DNA of 64,000 bases from Isoetes taiwanensis. Its lineage: Eukaryota; Streptophyta; Lycopodiopsida; Isoetales; Isoetaceae. The DNA lies in contig JAJEKV010000110.1 of the NCBI GenBank assembly GCA_021234155.1, positions 62,001-126,000 of the forward strand, written 5' to 3'. This document shows positions 10,364 through 20,079 of the stretch, in pieces. The notes beneath the pieces were generated by a model that saw only the letters and a list, made by a program, of their open reading frames with translations, did no database searches and was not told the DNA's origin. Every line of letters starts with the position of its first letter. The stretch's first letter is position 1. A program made the translations under genes and the position numbers.

Positions 10364-11520
10364 TTACAAGTAGTCAAATTCCTTCTTGATGTAACTTGCT
10401 AGCCTCATCTCCTTGTCCATGCAGGTTACTCTTTTGGCATGAAGGGTGCACGCCTGGAGTATTCAAAATGTTGCACTATCTTCTGCTCCGTTGCTTCTTG
10501 GAGGGCTAGCAGCATTTCCCCTGTAACTCTCTTTGACTTGTCGAAGTCGAAAACTACTTCTTTTACTAGCCTAGCAAAGGGGGCTCGGGGAATGAGAAGG
10601 CCATAGTTCTTACGGAAATCTTGGGATCTCTCGAACAGCTTTGGCAAATCGAGACTCTTGCTTCCTCTTGATCGGCTTCTTAGGTGGGAGAGGCTTCTCT
10701 GGTGGCGACTTCAACGTGTTCTTCTTTGTAGGCCTGCCTCCTTCTACAAACTTCACCTTGTTCTCCTGGTAGTATGTATTGTACGACTCCCACATCTTCA
10801 TAAAAGCCTCATGCTCCTTCAATTTCTTCTTGTAGGCCCACTCATGGTCGAGGATATAGGACTCCCATGCCGGCCTGATTGGTTTCTTCGGGTCTTTGGC
10901 CTTGGTCCATGTGGGGTACGGGGGTGGTGCCTCCAGTTCCTGCTCTTTGACCACTTCATCTTCACCTGTCGGCTTCAAAGGGCTACCTGTGTCCTCCTGG
11001 GAGTTCCTTGGTAAGTCCCATGCTTCATCGTCGTCGTCGTCCGAGGAAGATGAAGGTTGGTCGGGCTCTCGCTCCCTGATCACTATGCCTGTTGGTGTGT
11101 TCTTCAACTTCCTTTTCGGCAAGGCCTTGTCCTTGCCCTTGATCTTCCTCTTCTTCTCCTCCTCCTCTTTTTGTTTCCTCTCCTCCTCTGCTTCTCTCCA
11201 CTTAGCAAGCCGGGCTTTCTTTGTCTTGTGCATTTTAATCCAAGCTCGAAGGTCTTCAGACTCTGTCGGCTCGGGAGATGGCTCCCTCTGCTGATCTTCT
11301 CGTCAGCAACTTGCTCCTGCTCTTCATGGGGCTCTCGTACCTCTGTTTGCTGGTGGATTAGGTCGAGCACGTCGGCCATTGAATTTTCAGAAAAATCTTC
11401 TTCATCTTCTCCCCTTGCTCTTTTTTGGGCATTTAGCAGCTTCTGTCGAGCTGCCTTGTCTTGGGTGCTGGGCTTTTCACCTTTATGATACTTTCGGGCA
11501 GTCTGCTTAGTGCAAGCCAT
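10364..11520 (-). pseudogene. Histone H3-like gene with long insert, copy 2 (frameshifted)
   Basis: Same architecture as 310-1503: MACTKQTARK start at 11520, charged insert, H3 fold, and alpha-3 in a shifted frame. Here the insert is open from 11233 to about 10620, giving the best reading of DLPRNSQEDTGSPLKPTGED and the HMG-like KDPKKPIRP segment. One extra base at about 10615-10625 breaks the fold just after REI, where copy 1 is intact. The -1 step after the tail and the missing base before alpha-3 are shared by both copies, so they predate the duplication or are a systematic artefact. Each copy thus fills a gap in the other. Confidence 0.8.
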
Positions 11521-11622
11521 AACTTACTTCGAGTCGATCCGAGCTCAGGCGCCTAAAAATCGCCTCGATTTGAGGAGCTAACTTCTAGGAGATGAAAATC
11601 CAAATGAGGAACATTTGGGTCC

Positions 11623-11630
11623 TATTTATA
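11623..11630 (-). promoter_or_regulatory. Candidate TATA box of H3-like gene, copy 2
   Basis: TATAAATA on the minus strand about 103 bp upstream of the start codon, as in copy 1. Confidence 0.45.
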
Positions 11631-11729
11631 AATTTTGGCAAAATTAGGTCAAATTTTAATTTGTCCAATTACTTAAAACAAGATCATATATTAGCTTAGA
11701 ACATCTAGTTACTTTAGACAAATTTAAGT

Positions 11730-11806
11730 AAAAACACGCACACATTGCGCCAGAAGGCTGACCTAAATTTTAGGTCGAGGTCCAGGCGCACTCTCTGAGT
11801 GGTTTT
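11730..11806. repeat. ~75-bp palindromic element, unit 6
   Basis: Copy-2 equivalent of unit 2. Confidence 0.85.
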
Positions 11807-11945
11807 GCATTTTTTACTAAAATTTTAGGATTTCTAAGCATATTCTTAGGGGTATGACATGCAATTCTAACTAAAACCTATCTTAAAAGTCGATCTAGCC
11901 TATTAGTTTGCTCAAATTCATTAAGTTTCAAGGTGTTTAGGCGAG

Positions 11946-12019
11946 AAACACTCACCGAGGTCTTGAGGCCCCGACCTAAATTTTAGGTCGATGTCCAGGT
12001 GCACTCTGTGAGTGTTTTT
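11946..12019. repeat. ~75-bp palindromic element, unit 7
   Basis: Copy-2 equivalent of unit 3; the left stem is altered by a short patch (CACCGAGGTCTTGAGG). Confidence 0.8.
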
Positions 12020-12225
12020 CCAATTTTGGCCAATTTTGATCAAGTTTCTTAGGTTTCATAGTTTCAATTTTTCTAACTGTTACTAGCTTAGCATATCCTA
12101 CAAAAATGAGAAAAAAATTTCCCACTTTTCGAGGTTTGTTGGACTGTTATTTCCAAGACTGGATTCTACTTTGTTAGTACTATTGAAAACATGGCCAGTG
12201 CCTGATCTTGGTCTCCAAGATCATT

Positions 12226-12436
12226 GCTCTGATACCACTGTGACGTCCCCTACTCATATACGGTGCTCCCACCGTATACAACCAGGAGTTCATCCCCTAT
12301 ATCAGCTTCATGCTGACACAAGGCCCTCCATATATCACTGCAACCTTGATGATCCATCATGTCCAATGGGAAGAATGAAGGTGTCATTTACCCTGTCTCC
12401 CTCAGGGCCTACCTAGCTGCGGAAGCGTAAACATAT
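12226..12436 (-). mobile_element. LTR-retrotransposon remnant: PBS plus LTR edge, copy 2
   Basis: Copy-2 equivalent of 2210-2420, with the same minus-strand tRNA-iMet primer site followed by TGTGACGTCCCC. Confidence 0.5.
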
Positions 12437-12654
12437 GTAAGTATACAATACATCAAGCACAACATGACCATCTCGAATGATGGCTCACCACATAATCTGC
12501 AACAACAGAGATCAGACCATCACATAAGGGAATCCTATCCAAGCTCAGCGGTCGCAACCAGAGTGGACTCTTGTCGCCACACGAAAGAAAAAATGCTCTC
12601 AATCTCATAGGTGGGCAGACACAGCTCATGAGAATGAAGCCGTGGAGGCCTGGT

Positions 12655-12815
12655 ACAATTTGAAATAAACAACCTATTAAAGACCTGTAAGGGACATTTT
12701 CCATTTGTCTCCTTTCATTTGCATTTTGTGGACACATGAGTTCAGAGATTCTATGTCCAGAGGCTATAGAAGAATTTGCAATATTACAATCTTTCATTCC
12801 AAATCTCTCAACCAT
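12655..12815 (-). pseudogene. Copia reverse-transcriptase fragment, copy 2
   Basis: Copy-2 equivalent of 2639-2799, with the same RFGMKDC and VPYRSLIGCL motifs and no flanking RT or RNase H. Confidence 0.65.
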
Positions 12816-13323
12816 ACTTTCTTTGGTTTAGTAACAAAGTTTTGTTGTTCCTGTTCCTGTTCCTGTGCACTTCTATTGCAGTTGATGCAAGTGTATCCTT
12901 GAGTTGAATGCAAGTGTTGCACTTTGAGAAGGGCATGTGTTGCAGGACACTCACGTTTGAGAAGTGAGTGCTCCATAACTTGCTGAAATGTGATTGAGAA
13001 AGAGGCCTACCTCCAGTAGTTTCCAGGATGGAGTTGACCTCTTTAAGGCACTCTTTTTGGATATAATGTTGTGGCAACACCCTTTGCACCACTCGCACAC
13101 CGTGCTCGTTCACCTTCGACTTGTGGGGCATAGATTGAGACATGTATCTCACAAAGCTCTCGAAGACTGCAATGGCCGTGAGAGTATTTGCTCTAGGTTT
13201 CAAAGTGAGTGCATTGCCATGTTGGAACAAGCTGTGCCCTTTTCTAACCTGCTCCCAGTATCTATAGAATGAAGACTTGCTCATGCCAAGAATCCATCTC
13301 AATGCTCTCATACATACCTTCAA
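12808..13323 (-). CDS. DUF7869-like transposon protein fragment, copy 2 (open)
   Basis: Open frame of 171 residues. It has an N-terminal helix-rich part (SKSSFYRYWEQVRKG), a middle ending in VLPQHYIQKECLKEV, then SHFSKLWSTHF and KCNTCIQLKD. The order, a short helical block, a 'W...F/P' motif, then a C-x-x-C-x-x-LK element, recalls proteins with DUF7869, a domain of likely transposon origin; the catalytic part is missing. It stops where the Copia RT scrap begins. I am unsure of the family, and the frame is probably a truncated remnant rather than a working gene. Confidence 0.4.
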   Translation of the reverse strand: MKVCMRALRWILGMSKSSFYRYWEQVRKGHSLFQHGNALTLKPRANTLTAIAVFESFVRYMSQSMPHKSKVNEHGVRVVQRVLPQHYIQKECLKEVNSILETTGGRPLSQSHFSKLWSTHFSNVSVLQHMPFSKCNTCIQLKDTLASTAIEVHRNRNRNNKTLLLNQRKYG

Positions 13324-14385
13324 TCCCTCAATTGATATAGTAACCTTCCTGTGTTTTCATCATAGCTGGAATTCCCACACAAGGAGTAGATGAAATTAAT
13401 TCTATCTTTCTGATGTTGTCCAATGTATTGGGACCTTATCACTACAAGAGAAGGGGTCCATTAGTGTCACCAAAACATCACCACAATATTGAAAAGTGTA
13501 CACTATGACATTACTAGTGACATTTTTACAGAAGTGATGCTACCCCGGGGGATTCACCTCTATTGTAGGTATATATGCCATGTGCGTTCCTTAGGTTGCC
13601 AAAAAACCCATTGTATATGAAAGTGCCATATGAAAAACCCTTTGTATACGACTACATTATTTGTAGAAGAATGCAGCCCATATCCTATAATTACTTGCTC
13701 AAAACACTTTTACTTGACAACCCCTTCCATACATATACGATATCTCTATTATTTTTTATATATATAATAATATATATTATCATAGTCATATCATATTATC
13801 AAAGAATCTCAACAGTAGAAGCTCACCAAAAATGACGGGCCCTTACAATATGAATACGAATCGAACACTGGCGCCACCACTCCCTCTGGTACCCATACGA
13901 CATTCAAACTATAAAAACCTTATATTTTTCTTACGTATACGGTACCAGAGAGGCAATTAAAAAACCCATTTGGTGCACTCACATGTTTCATACCCCATAA
14001 TCTAGGTGAACCCCCCGGGGATGCTACAAATGCCACAATTTGTGTCACCTATAGCCTCACTCTTTGTGTCACCAACAATGTCAGTAACTTGGTTACGACA
14101 CTATAGATGTTGCTATTAGCATCAAGTATAGCGTCACCAGTTGTTGCACATATAGCATCAGTGTTAGTGTCAGTGCCCACTTGTGACATTATAGGTGGTG
14201 CTATTAGCATCATATATAGTGTCAATAGTTGTCACACATATAACATCAGTCTCAGTGTCATTGTCCATCAGTGACATTATAAGTGTTGTTATTAGCATCA
14301 AATATAGTGTCAGTAGTTGCTACACATATAACATGAGTGTTAGTGTTAAGACCCACTTGTGACATTATAGGTGGTGTTATTAGCA

Positions 14386-16698
14386 TCTTATATTATAATG
14401 TTATAGCGTAAGTATGTCATGAATGAAACCCTAATTTGGATGGTTGAGATCATCTGATTTCATTTGGAGGTCGAGATTTATCGCACGACTTCCCTCCACC
14501 ATGATTGGCCATGGTCTAATGTCTGAAGAGGAAAGGGAAAAGGAAAAGGGAGGAGAAAATGGCAAAGTGAAAGGAAAAAAGGCACGGGTAAAAGGGAAAG
14601 AAAGAAAGGAAAAAAGGAAAGCGAAAAGAGCACGAAAAAGGGAAAGGAAAATAAAGAAAAAAAGGACACTATGAAAAGGAGAAGATGGAAAGGATGAGGA
14701 TAGGAGTAAAAGGGAAGTTGAAAAGGGGATGAGGAAAAGGGTAGAGAAAAGGGAAGGGAAAAGGAAAAGGGAAAAGCAAAGAAAAGGCAAAGGGAAAGGA
14801 AAAGGTAAAAAAAAAGGGGAGGAGGAGGGAGTGAAAAGGAACACTGGGAAAGGGGAAGAGTAAAAAGGTGGGGAAAGAAGAAAAAGGGAGGAGATAAAGG
14901 CAAAGTGAAAGGCAAAAAAGGCACGGATAAAAGGGAAAAGGAAATAGAAAATAGCACAAAAAAGAGAAAGGAAAAGTAAGAGAGAAAATAAAGGAAAAAA
15001 TGACACTATGAAAAGGAGAAGAGGGAAAGGGTGAGGACAAGAGTAAAAGGGAAGGGAAAAAAGGGGATGAGGAAATGGGTAGAGAGAAAGGAAGGAAAAA
15101 GGAAAAGGGAAAAGGAAAGGAAAATGGAAAGGGAAAAGGGGAGAGGAGGAGGGAGCGAAAAGGGACAGTGGGAAAGGGGGAGAGAAAAAAGGTGGCAAAA
15201 GGAGAAAAAAGGAAGGGAAAAAGACACGAAAAAAAAGGAAAGAGAAAAAGGGAGGAGAGAAGGGATGGAAAGGGTAAAAGGAAAAAGCGAGGGGAGGGGC
15301 AATGTTTCAAAAAAGAGCATGGGGAAAAGAGGAAGAGAAAAGAAGGAGAGAAGCGGAAAAAAGGAAGAGAAAGGAGGGAGGAAAGGGGAAAGGGAAAAAG
15401 AAAAGAACAAATGAGGGAGGAAAGGGAAAGAAAAAGACTACGAGAAAAAGGGAAGAGGGAAAGGGTGGGCAAAGGGAAGGAATAAATGGCAATGTAAAAA
15501 GGGGAAGAGAAATAAAGGGAAGGGAAAAAAAGACATGAGAGAAAAAGAAAGGAAAAAAAAAAGAAATAAAAAGGAGGCGGAAGAGAGAAAAATGGAAGGG
15601 AAAAAGGGCACGAAAAAAAGCGGAATAGAGAAAGGGTCATTGGAGAGGAGGAAAAGGAAGAGAAAAAAAAAGGCTATTTGTAAAGGGGAAGGGGGAAAGG
15701 GAAGCAAAGGGGATGGAATGGGAGAAAAGAAAAATAAAATAAGGTAAAATGAAAAAGGGATTGTGAAAAGGGGAGGGGATAGAAAAAGGGAAAAGCAAGG
15801 AGGTTGAAAATGGAAAAGGCAAATGTGAAAAAAAAAGTGGGACTTAAATGGAAAAAAGGCAAAAGGGAAAAAACGGGAGGTAAAATGGAAAAATAGAAAG
15901 GGGAGGTGAATAAAAAGGAAGAGCAAAATAGAAAAAGAAAAAGAGAAGGAAAAAAGGAAAAAGGAGGGGGAGGAGGAAAAAGGTGAAGAAAGGGGAAAAG
16001 GGGGGCGAAAAAAGAGCATGAAAAAATAAAAGAGAAAAGGGACATGGCAAAAAAGGGAAGAGGGAAAGGGTGAGGAAAGGGGAAAACCGAAGGAAAAATG
16101 GACATGGAAAAAGGGAAAGAGGGAAAAGAAAAAAGGAGGGGGGAAAAGGAAGGGCAAAGGGCACTAGAAAAAAAGGAAGACTGAAGGGCTGGGCAAAAGA
16201 GGAAAAGGGAAGGGAAAAGGGGGAAAAAAGAAAAGGTGGGTAGAAGAAAGGGAAAAGGGAAAGCAGAAAGGAAAACTTAGAAAGAAGGGCACGAGGAACA
16301 GGGGAAGAGGGAAATGGGAAAAGAGAGGGGAAAGGGCACAAGGAAAGGGAAAAAGGGCAACCACAAATTGGAGAAAAGGGAAGGGAAAAATAGAAAAGGA
16401 AAAATGGGGAAGCAGAAACAAAAAAAGAAAAAGAAAAAGAGGAAATGGAATAATGGAAAAATAAAAAAGTAAATTGAAAAATGTTAAAAGGGAAAAGGGG
16501 CAAGGGGAAAATAGGAAAAAAAAAATAGTAGACAAAGGCAAAATGAAAAAGGAAAACGGAAAAGATAAGGGGAAGTTCGAAATGTGGTCGAATGCTCTTG
16601 ATTATCCAATTTTAAAAACAAGAATCCATTTAACAATTGCTCCAGTATATCATTCACAGTTTCTAGCTATGCCTAGCAACGCTGGGCACCTTAACTAG
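14386..16698 (+). mobile_element. Non-autonomous Helitron with purine-tract body, copy 2
   Basis: Starts TCTTATATTATAATG after A and ends TTAACTAG before T, with hairpin GCCTAGC-AAC-GCTGGGC near the 3' end. The body from about 14530 is nearly all A and G on the plus strand. Small block indels separate it from copy 1, as expected of slippage in a simple tract. Confidence 0.8.
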
Positions 16699-17079
16699 TG
16701 ACGTTATTAATGTTCAACTTCATAGTTCATAACAATCTGACAATATTCACATATTAAATTTTGAATTAATATTTTGACATTAGTGTTTCACCACAACATT
16801 TTGAGCATGTAGCTATGATCTTTATTTATACTAAGGATGATAACTCCAGTTCATCATTTACAATGTCCCACCTCATGCCCGACCTCACAAAGAGTAATAG
16901 ACTTTGACTATAGCCTCACCTTAAAACCTGCTCAGATGAACACTCTACTCCCACTCATGGTTTCCTATGAACAAGCACCGTGTTGTTAAATTTTTAGATA
17001 TTTTCGTTATAATAAAAGGTTACAAACATTGGATTATTACTGCACGCATTTCCCATTGCGATCAAAAGATGTGCATACT

Positions 17080-17117
17080 TCCAACTTATGCCCAGCAATG
17101 CTGGGCACCGTTACTAG
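17080..17117 (+). mobile_element. Orphan Helitron 3' terminus
   Basis: GCCCAGCAATGCTGGGC hairpin followed by ACCGTTACTAG and then T, the same 3' end as the Helitron at 29159. No convincing 5' terminus was found between 16699 and here (TCTTTATTTATAC at about 16818 is a weak candidate). Confidence 0.6.
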
Positions 17118-18700
17118 TCAAATATAATAGCATCTTTAGTGTCACACGTTTTGTCAATATTTGAGTGGTCATTAGCATCCTTTGCAATCGATCCGACTCC
17201 TCACCATCTCTGCTATGGCATGATCAAATCGGCCGATTCCCTCCTTCCTCAACTCGGTTTTATCTCTATTCTCTTCTCAGGTTAAGCATTCACCCGATGA
17301 TGGTTTCTGCAGAATGAACAGCCCATTCTTTGGCTCCAAGGTAAGCAATCGGATCTGGCTTAGGGTATGGCAATACAGATGGAGCAGACGGCTATAGGGT
17401 TATGGCAGAAGATCGGGGTTTTTGCAGGCTCTATCTTCCAAGCATGGGCAGTTTTATGGCAAGGGACCAGCAAATCCGGCACTGGGCAAAGGGCTTCTAA
17501 GTTCTTCCTGATTTATAATTTATAGCAAAACTACAGATAAGAGGTTAAGGTTGAGATAAAAACTACAGGAGCAGAACGAAACTATAGCACGAGGTTGCAT
17601 TCTGCCAGCGGAGTTGGAAGCATCATATTGGACACAAATTCCTCTTATCTGTGCTTGCTATTGTTACATTTCAAATTTTTAATGCCTTCAGAAGTTGTTG
17701 CAGGTGCAAAGATGGTCTGCCTATGTCTTTGTTCTACTGTGGTAAGAATGGGAAAAATAAACTGGAAACTGAAGGATGCACAGCCATGAAATTGCCTCTA
17801 TAAGTTGATTTCGTTGTGCAAAGCTCTCGGATTCCAATGGGATCCAATGTCGAATGTAGTGCTAACTGCCTGTTCTATTGTTGGTGCAAAGGAGACAGGT
17901 TGATTTGGATTCAAATATGAGCAACCCCTGCCTCAAGTGCAGCAGAAACCAGGTTTGTGGTTGTTGGGGTCGGCCTTGTGACATTACATGCAGATGGACA
18001 TGTTTAGAGTAGCCAGAAGCTATATTGCATGCCAATATATTGTGTGAGATAGCATAGATTGTGTGTTGGATATGTGAAGAAGTTTGAAGTAAATTCATTA
18101 TTCTAGCTCGTCTTGACGTCAATGCCTTGAGATACATCATATCTGTAAAGTAAGTGTGAATGTGCTAGGTGCTTGTTTGCTGGTTGTTATTGCATGGAAA
18201 TATATGTTAGATAGATTTCGATTCAAATGTGGGTAGCCCATGCCTTAGCTACAGCAGAAGGCAGCTTTGTGGTTCTGGCCAAGTGCAGGTCCTTATTTCT
18301 TGCAATGGATTGGATGCAATTGCAGGTTTTTGTTACCATGTCATGTGTATGTTCAGTTGCAACCAAACTTTATGTGAGCCATTTGAAACAGTTGGAAAAC
18401 GAAATCCTTACACATGGACTCCAATTATTCCAGCAAGTGTGCAGCTTGGAGAAGGTAGATCTGACTTCTACACTTATAGTTATATATATAGGGATTTCAT
18501 ATTCTATGGAGTAAATCTCACATTTAATGTGCTTAAGGGACTCATTATACAAAGAGGCTGTCTGAATTTACAGTTGTTTTGTTCTTTTACAAACATGGTA
18601 TATCATGTGGAATGTTATTTTGGGAAACACTGGCTCTGCTTATCCTATCCTGGCACTGGAAGGGGGTTCAAATCCCCTTAATTCCATCTAGCTTGACACA
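17118..18700 (+). other. CACTA core: Cys-rich gene scraps, no intact gene
   Basis: Several plus-strand stretches read like related Cys-rich exons: CCRCKDGLPMSLFYCGKNG (~17700), SNPCLKCSRNQVCGCWG (~17920) and GSPCLSYSRRQLCGSGQ (~18230). The last two share the frame DSN(M/V)xxPCLxxSRxQ(V/L)CG, so they look like duplicated modules of one captured gene. Stops and frame changes separate them. At about 18650 a GGGTTCAAATCCCC B-box-like string occurs without a clear A box. I do not recognise the parent gene. Confidence 0.35.
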
Positions 18701-19120
18701 CAATCACATCTAAATGACATTATATGACCGTAAGCAAGACATAAACAGTGGCATTTAAACATTTAACATTTAATGATAGAAATATCTCATCTAGTGGCAT
18801 ACGTAGTGCCACTATATATGTGGTAACAATGCATCAATAAATGACATTCATATTGACAATAAAGTTGTCATTAATATTGACAATATAAATGACAATGATA
18901 TTGAAAACATCGATGACATTATTTATGCCTTTACGAGTGACAATAAACTTGAGAAAATAGATGGCATTATTTATGCCTTTATGAGTGACATTGATCTTAA
19001 GAAAATAGATGGCATTATTTATGACTTTATGAGTGACATTAAAGTTGATATTAGAGTGACAATAAACTTGAGAAAATAGATGGCATTATTTATGCCTTTA
19101 TGAGTGACATTGATCCATTA

Positions 19121-19660
19121 GGGTTTTTTTGAGATTAAAAAAGGGCCTTCAAAACATGCCAACTAAGCCAAATAAAGATAAATGAACTACCAATAAGAAA
19201 TCAGAGCCTGACGGGTCCAGTCAGCAAAACTGTTATAACTAACTCACTGGATCACATTTTCTAGCATAACTATTGATAGAAAAGTCCAAATGAGCTCTCG
19301 TTTAGTGCAATAGATAGATCTCGTTGAGATCTTTCCAACTTTAGGTGCTTTGCATATATTTTGACCATTTATGATTGTCAAAACTTTAAAAAATATGGTT
19401 TTTATCATTTTTTACTATCCTATAGGGCTAAAAGATATGCAAACCACCTAAGATTGGAAAGATCTCAATGAGATCTATCTATTGCACCAAACAAAAGCTC
19501 ATTTGGACTTTTCTATCAACACTTATGCTAGAAAATGTGATCCAGTGAGTTAGTTATAACTGTTTTGCTGACTGGATTACCAGTTCTGTTTTCTGATTGG
19601 TAGTTCATATAGCTTAGTCAGCAATTCTTAGAAGGCCCTTTTATGATCTCAAAAAATCCC
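19121..19660. mobile_element. Foldback MITE with long inverted arms
   Basis: Left arm from GGGTTTTTTTGAGATT and right arm ending GATCTCAAAAAATCCC are inverted copies over about 230 bp each, with roughly 80 bp between. The arms share blocks such as AACTAACTCACTGGATCACA. A TA dinucleotide flanks both ends, as for mariner/Stowaway-type insertions. It interrupts the CACTA subterminal repeat array. Confidence 0.8.
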
Positions 19661-20079
19661 TAATGTTAAGAAAATAGATGGCATTATTTATGACTTTATG
19701 AGTGACATTAAAGTTGATATTAGAGCCGACAGTATATATGGCATAATTTCTGACAAAATTTTCTGCATTATGAATGGTGTTATCAATGACATTACATATG
19801 ACATTGCCAATGAGGTTAATTGTGACGTTATAAGTGACACTATATTTGACGTCGCCACTGACGATAAATGTGACGTTATAGGTGGCGTTGCCATTGACGT
19901 TGCTGACATTATATATGACATTCTAAATGCCATATTTGTGTCACCTGGCTGTGTTATCCATAGCGTCAGTGATCAAAAAAATTGGAGTTGCAATTTTAGC
20001 CCCAAAATTGACACAATCAATGACACTAATGGACCCCTTCTCTTGTTGATCTTGAACAGACCACTTTAAGCTATTGTCA

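Larger units (their letters stand above)
10061..17760. repeat. Segmental duplication, copy 2 (direct, partner 7-7718)
   Basis: Second copy of the 7.7-kb segment. It retains better versions of the DUF7869-like frame and of the orphan Helitron terminus, and continues into the rest of the CACTA-like element. Confidence 0.95.
13440..20048. mobile_element. CACTA-like element, non-autonomous, with nested insertions
   Basis: The left terminus CACTACAAGAGAAGGGGTCC and right terminus GGACCCCTTCTCTTGTTG are inverted copies; the right end lacks two bases relative to CACTA. Subterminal GTGTCA/TGACATT units fill 14030-14385 and 18700-20010. A Helitron (14386-16698) and a foldback MITE (19121-19660) sit inside. 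The core (17160-18690) has Cys-rich scraps but no transposase. No convincing 3-bp TSD was found, perhaps because the right tip is eroded. Confidence 0.6.

Noticed and set aside
18640-18690. Possible tRNA gene around GGGTTCAAATCCCC.
   Set aside because: No A box or cloverleaf partner at the right distance; a B-box-like string alone is weak.
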